64,000 nucleotides of DNA, taken from positions 24,943,501 through 25,007,500 of the forward strand of contig JAWQUS010000010.1 of assembly GCA_036365455.1 (NCBI GenBank). Reading direction: 5' to 3'. This document shows, piece after piece, positions 58,691-64,000 of the stretch (position 1 is the stretch's first letter; each line of letters opens with the position of its first letter). The notes below the pieces were generated by a model. It was not told the DNA's origin and made no database searches. It saw only the letters and a program-made list of their open reading frames with translations. This DNA is from Macrosoma leucophasiata (taxonomy: Eukaryota; Arthropoda; Insecta; Lepidoptera; Hedylidae). Made by a program: the position numbers and the translations under genes.

Positions 58691-61600
58691 AGAGAGATTA
58701 GGTAGGGTTGAAGTATATTCATGTGATAAACGCATAGCATTTTACAGTAGGTATGGGCTAGTGTAGGTAGTATTTTAAATGAACTGTAGGTAAGGCTTGA
58801 CACATTGGTGGTGTGGTACGAAGCAAGTAGGTAAGTGCACCACCGCTGGTGGAAGGAATGTGCAACTATCGAAAGTGGGTCAAATTAGATAAAAGTAAAA
58901 TAATGCTGGAAGTACATTGTGGGTTTCTTGACAAATCGTGTGAATCTGCGAAGAAAACGGTGCGTAAAATTTTGAATCTTGCAGAATTTGGTCCGCAATG
59001 TGCGTCCGTCTTAGATAAAGGAATGTTGTCATGTCCAAGCCGGGGAATTAATGTAGGTTTCTATTTTTAGATTCGTGCGGCGTTGCCGTATACCTACGGA
59101 TGTTCGCCCATATAAACTCCGAGCTAGCAACAGTGAACTTGGTAAACAACTTTTTGTGGTGCTTTTAGGTGAAGCGTACAGTTAATATAGGTGTGCGTTT
59201 TGTTGTATTGTATTTAGTTAGTTTTATAATAATAGATGTGCAGTGTTGTAGCACAGTAGTATGTAGGTAGATTAGTTTAGTTTTATTATTAGCATGATGA
59301 TATTTAGTATGTGTGTATATGTTGTTATAAATGAATGTTGTGTTGGATTTAGTAGGTATGGTATGTTTGTGTAATGTGTTATAGGTAAGTGATTATATGA
59401 TAATGTGATTATGTATGTAGGGTAGGTAACGGTGTATGGGTAATATGTATTTAGTGCGGGTATAGGTTACGTTAAGTATGTGTATATATGATGATAGTTA
59501 AGTGGCTGGTTTTTGCATGGGGTGTTCATAGTTACTTGTATATATATGTTATTAGAATATCTGATATACGTGAGTATTTGATAAATCATGTTGATATGTT
59601 GTACATGTATGGAGTGTTATAAATGTGTGGTTATATAATAGTGAAGTTTTAATTATAAGATAGATGTCAATGAGTGGGTTGTTGTGGAGTCATTAACTAG
59701 GTATATAAAAAGGAATTAGCTTTTTAATAACATATATAATAATACAAAACTATAAAATAGTTTATGTATTGTGTGTGATAGATAGTAATGTTTAATTGGA
59801 GTGAGCGTTGACCCTTACTCAGGTAGACATTCTTTGTTTACTCGGTGGGGATCGGACGAGGTTAGGTATGCATCATGTTTGAAATTCGAATGAACTTTAA
59901 ATAAAATAGTGTAGCTATATTGTATTATTATAGGTATACTATATCGGTTTTAACGATGTTATTCCAATGTCGCATTGATGCGAGGTTGCCGCTTAGACAA
60001 TGGACAGGCCTTGAGAGTCGTGTTCGGGTAAACAAGTGGTATACCTATAATTTGCATAGATCCAGTCGAATGATTGATGCATATTTTAGTTTTGGGTTCG
60101 AGACAAGGCTAAGGGTGCCTGCGCACGGAACTTTGGTCAACGTGATTATTCAGCTATAGTGGGGTGTACTTGGAGGTAAATACGGGTGATCATATTAGAT
60201 TATATGAGTGGGTTGTATAAATATATTAGTATAAGTATAAATAATTATATATGTTGTTTTGTTGTTAGCGTGTTAATGTTATAATTGGATGTTATATTAA
60301 CTTGATATTTTAGGTGTGTTTGTGTTGAGTAGGTAATTATTTATAGTGTAATATTATATTAGTAATTATATATATATGTACATAGTATAATTATTTAAAT
60401 AAATGATATTATTAATGTTGGGGTAGGTAAGATCAGATTTGATAGTGATGCATGTGTACAAAAGGTAGCGGGGTTTCTTCATTTTTTTATATTAGAATAT
60501 GTTTACAGCGTTAATTTAATTCGCATATAAGGTTGGTGTACAGGTCCAGTAGTCTGACGTCGCCCTTAGTTCCAAGTCAGTAAATTATATACTTATAATA
60601 TCTATAGGTTAGTTGCACTGTAGGAATGGGAGTCTTATCTAGGGGCTGCGACAGACCATGACTGGTATCGTACTAGCTTTGTAAATACATTGAGGGAGAT
60701 ATATTTCATGTTATATATGTAAAAGTATATGTAGGATGTGTTGGGATTATAATATTTAGAGAATATGATTGAACATATCGGTTAAGTTAATTTATTGTAT
60801 TCAGATCGGTAACAGTAGGTATCTAATATAGGAATGTAATAGATTATCTGAGGACGTAGTTAGAATTATTCAATATGATGATACTGTTTCAGGTTAATTA
60901 TCGTTTTTAGGATTGTTGTATAAGTAATTAGTATATTTTGTTTCTTATATTATTAAAGGCTTGTATAAATATGAAGATTTGTGTACTAAGTCTTTTTCTT
61001 AGATGTTCGTCAAGGTATGTATGCACCTTCTGCAATCAAAGTAGTGTCGGTGGCAGCATAGCAACAACGTGAACAAGGCGCGATGGGTGTATTGTGAGGT
61101 TTGGTGGATATAGGTAGAGTGGTGTATATGTATTGTACTTTTATTCGATTAATGTGCCGCGTGGTATCTTGAAATATGGAACGAACGAGTGGTCGAGCGG
61201 GCCACAGGCTCGCGGCATGATGACGTATGCCTGTCGCCCGCCTAGCAACTGGTGGGTCATGTGATTATAGTGTGCCTAGTATGCAAATAATGTATTACGG
61301 TATCAATGTAAATTTTTTTTTTAAAGTCTTCTATTGCTACTCATATTGCATACCAGTTGGTCCGGATCTGTTATAGTCCGGATTACTTAGTATGCAGTAT
61401 TGTGGATATCTATTGTTTTAATAAAGACACAGAGACTCAGTGTGTGCAGCGAGCGGTAGGTCCCGATCCCTCCCGAATGCATCAGTCCATTGATAAAAAA
61501 AAGGTATCAATAGGGTTAATAAGTTCGGGCGGGCGCGGAACCCAAGCAGTGCACGTTTAGGTGACGTCAGCCAGTAGCATCGTGTTATCATTGATGTGAT

Positions 61601-63716
61601 CAAAGGTAAGACGTGCGCAGGCTGACACCACCCAGTCATGGGGGTCTGTGTAGTCTGTTGTTAAAATTTGTATAACAGCGATAATGCAGACCAACGCGCG
61701 ACTAGTTGGATTCTGTTATGTTATGAACATCTGTCTTATTTTGTGTATAAGATGGAGAGTGGTAATTGTGTGCATCTGACTGATAGTTGATGGATTGATG
61801 TATTGATATTCAACCGGGAAGTAATTATATAGGTCTTGTCATGGTATGTATACTTCAAGGTAAGCCAATATAGATAGGCGGAGCGAGAACGCTTTGATAG
61901 CAAAGCGTTCTGATGCGCCTCAAGCGTTTCCACCTCAATAGAAGATTACGACTTGTATGGCGCCGTACGTGTCAGTGGGTACGGCTCTGGTAGGAGACCG
62001 AAGCACATGGCACGGCAGCGCACTTTCGGTAGATCATGAATAAGTTGTCCCCGCAGTGCATAGGTAGAGGCGTCCAGATGACTTCCGGGCCCATCCGTTT
62101 ATTGATATCAACTATCAATCAGTGAGATGGGGTCGGTCGAGATCGGGGTGCTCGCATTGCACGGATGGCTCTCCCACACGGTCAGCCGGCGGTCGAGGCG
62201 CGAGATCTCGGCAGCCGATGGACCGGTGGAGGAGGCATGTAGGGGGTTGAGGGGAATCTCATTGCTTTAATAATAGTTGTAGACCATGATAGTGTTCGCA
62301 ATGCTGTCATTGAAGCGGATGGGCAGTGTAAGCAATGTATATCAATTAATGGAGAGTATCAATTATTATTTTGGTTTCGAGGTTACAGATGTGATAACAT
62401 ATTAATGTATATAAAGTAGAGGTTGTCGAGCAACAATAGGCTTACTTAAAGATAGCACTGTATTTATATGGTTGATTATATGTAAAGACAGACTGTTCGA
62501 TGTTGAGACTTTGTAAGACAGGGTTAGTGTTATTCATTATTATAGGTATGTATATAGGTATATGTTTTAATAATTAGGTTGAGATTTACGTGTGTTTAGT
62601 ATTAGAATTAGTATAAGTAGACGCATTTAAAGCTTATGAAGTACATCAATATATAATGAATTAGGTATGATTTTCCTGATATTATATGTGTGTATGCATG
62701 TTGAAGGGTTAGTGTATAAGTGAGGGTTACATATATTATGTTGGAATGGATTGTATATTGTAGTAGGATCATAGTTAGTTATAAATTTTTTTTTATCACA
62801 TTTGCTTGGTAGGATAGCGTGGCTAGGTATTTGTTTTTATGTATATTATCTATGTAAATTTGTATGTATATATATATTTTGATTTTATAGTATATGCTTT
62901 ATGAGTGGTAGTGGGAGGTATATATATTTATGTATATGTAAGGTATGTTAACGTATGGATTTAATATATTAAGTATGGATGTATGTAAAAGTATTGAGAG
63001 GTTTATAGATAATAAATGATTGTGTAAGTAATTATATACAGAGACAGGTACAGTGCATTCATAGTGTGTAAATATATGTATTGTGTAAAATATGATACAA
63101 ATAAGTAATAATGTGTGTATTATAGGGAGTGTTTAAATTTATGTATGTAGGTAAGTGTGTATATATATTTCGATTATATATTATATACTTTTGTAGGTGG
63201 TAGTGGGGGGTAGGGTATAAATTGAGGTATATGTAAGGTGTGTTTAAAATATTTATTTATTTATTTAATAATGTATGTGTGTATAATGATGTTGTGAGTT
63301 TTATAGATAATAAATAAATGTATGAGAAATATTGTACATAGACGTGTGAAGTATGAAATATTTATAGTGTGTGAATGTAGGAATTTATGTAATATGTGAT
63401 ATATATATTAGTAATGTACTGTGTATATTATATGTATTGTTTATATTTATGCGTGTATAAAGGTGCTTATATGTATGTAAACTGTATTTTATGAGTAGTA
63501 GCTACATATTTCTTGGTAAATAGATGTGTGTGAGGGTTGTTGTATGGATATTGTAAGTGTGTTATATGAGTAAGTATAGTATGTAAATACTAGTTATTAG
63601 GTTATTTGTAAATAATATATGATGATATGATAATATATAGGATATGTATGTAATAAAATATAAGGATGGTAGTTAATGGAGTATAGATGGATAATAATGG
63701 AGTTTGTGAATGCTTA
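58691..63716. other. Five kilobases of AT-rich, C-poor noncoding DNA
   Basis: On the plus strand C is rare and G common, for example 0-2 C per 60 bases around 59281-59400 and 63241-63300. A more balanced island spans about 61000-62260. Two short plus-strand ORFs (58858-59070, 59956-60159) fall in locally more complex sequence but match nothing I recognise. TATGTATGTA-type simple repeats are frequent from 62500. Confidence 0.55.
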
Positions 63717-63802
63717 TGTGACACTCCATGTCCGTCCATATAAATATCTATATCAAGATATCCATATACACGGACATGGAGTGACACAGGTAAGTATACC
63801 TG
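63717..63802 (-). promoter_or_regulatory. Two hairpins directly after the Gag stop codon
   Basis: On the minus strand the TAG stop is followed almost at once by ACAGGTA-TACT-TACCTGT, then by a longer hairpin whose outer arms (about 19 bases, one mismatch, built on CACTCCATGTCCGT) enclose an AT-rich inner stem. The function could be recoding, RNA packaging or stability. Confidence 0.5.
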
Positions 63803-63804
63803 TT

Positions 63805-64000
63805 CTAATCAGTATATGAAATGGCGGCTCGGGACATTTGGTCCCATTTGTTATACTCGGGACATCCGTAACTATATGCCGGGTGACAAGCGGCGGCGCC
63901 AGCGCGGCCAGCCGAGGTGCAGTTCTTGCACTGAGGGTCACGACCCCGGTTGGGGCATGCCCTTGTGTCGTGACCCTCAGCACAATGACCGCACACGGCG
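63805..64000 (-). CDS. C-terminal end of a non-LTR retrotransposon Gag (ORF1), partial
   Basis: The minus-strand frame enters from the right edge and stops at 63805. It encodes CGHCAEGHDTRAC (C-x2-C-x3-H-x4-C) and then CKNC, eleven residues, H-x6-C and PEYNKW. This is the usual pair of last zinc knuckles of R1/Jockey-type ORF1, including the C-P-x-Y ending, but the third knuckle has an 11-residue gap where three are usual. About 20 residues follow before TAG. Such proteins bind element RNA and, in telomeric elements, target telomeres. The true start lies outside the window. Confidence 0.75.
   Translation of the reverse strand, partial: AVCGHCAEGHDTRACPNRGRDPQCKNCTSAGRAGAAACHPAYSYGCPEYNKWDQMSRAAISYTD

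Larger units (their letters stand above)
53508..64000 (-). mobile_element. Candidate giant Gag-only telomeric element (5' end outside the window)
   Basis: Left to right on the plus strand: poly(T), terminal hairpin, the conserved 3' region also seen at 35.9 and 41.4 kb, a satellite of about 26 units, about 5 kb of C-poor DNA, paired hairpins, and a minus-strand Gag zinc-knuckle ORF at the window edge. No telomere array or poly(A)-type junction interrupts 53.6-64 kb except internal T-runs, and no reverse transcriptase frame is present. That all of this is one unit is an inference; a nested arrangement remains possible. Confidence 0.5.

Noticed and set aside
63753..63983. 76-codon minus-strand ORF overlapping the Gag end
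   Set aside because: Different frame from the zinc knuckles and no recognisable motif; a shadow.

Overview
The window looks like a moth or butterfly (Lepidoptera) chromosome segment. Evidence: runs of the insect telomere repeat TTAGG, R1-clade (TRAS/SART-type) non-LTR retrotransposons joined to those runs, Bel-Pao LTR retrotransposons, a 5S-rRNA-derived SINE, spliced and very GC-rich host exons in AT-rich DNA, and many short repeats familiar from lepidopteran genomes. No bacterial features are present.

Layout. (1) 1-3.3 kb: intergenic DNA with a SINE bounded by a 14-bp target duplication and old LINE debris. (2) 3.3-5.85 kb, minus strand: a complete two-exon SLC35E1-like nucleotide-sugar/phosphate transporter gene. 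(3) 7.8-16.2 kb, minus strand: an intact, young Bel-Pao element with identical LTRs and a single 2506-codon frame holding gag, pol and a baculovirus-F-like envelope. (4) 16.4-18.8 kb: a decayed LINE. (5) 20.0-34.2 kb, plus strand: a five-coding-exon DHHC palmitoyltransferase of the approximated/ZDHHC14/18 type. Two of its exon-intron junctions have been tandemly duplicated, one of them 12 times. Its introns also carry a second intact Bel-Pao element with identical LTRs, an R1-like reverse transcriptase fragment lying inside a duplicated exon, a LINE fragment and nested minisatellites. (6) 35.9-64 kb: a block of telomere-type retroelements, nearly all head to tail on the minus strand, separated by (TTAGG)n.

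The last block is the most unusual part. Two elements (42.5-48.4 and 48.4-53.4 kb) keep both ends and a long ORF2 (reverse transcriptase, RNase H, terminal CCHC) but have no ORF1 and lack part or all of the endonuclease. The rightmost element (53.5 kb to the window edge) shows the opposite: a Gag zinc-knuckle ORF, then about 10 kb of noncoding DNA with no reverse transcriptase, including a satellite of about 26 units, ending in a terminal hairpin, poly(A) and the telomere repeat. A Gag-only element with a huge 3' noncoding region next to Pol-only elements recalls the HeT-A/TART division of labour in Drosophila. That parallel is an inference from layout. The elements share a 5-nt-loop hairpin at the 3' terminus with compensatory base changes. 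The TTAGG strand runs 5'->3' to the right and all poly(A) ends face left, so the chromosome end is probably to the right and the app gene would be the last host gene before the subtelomere.
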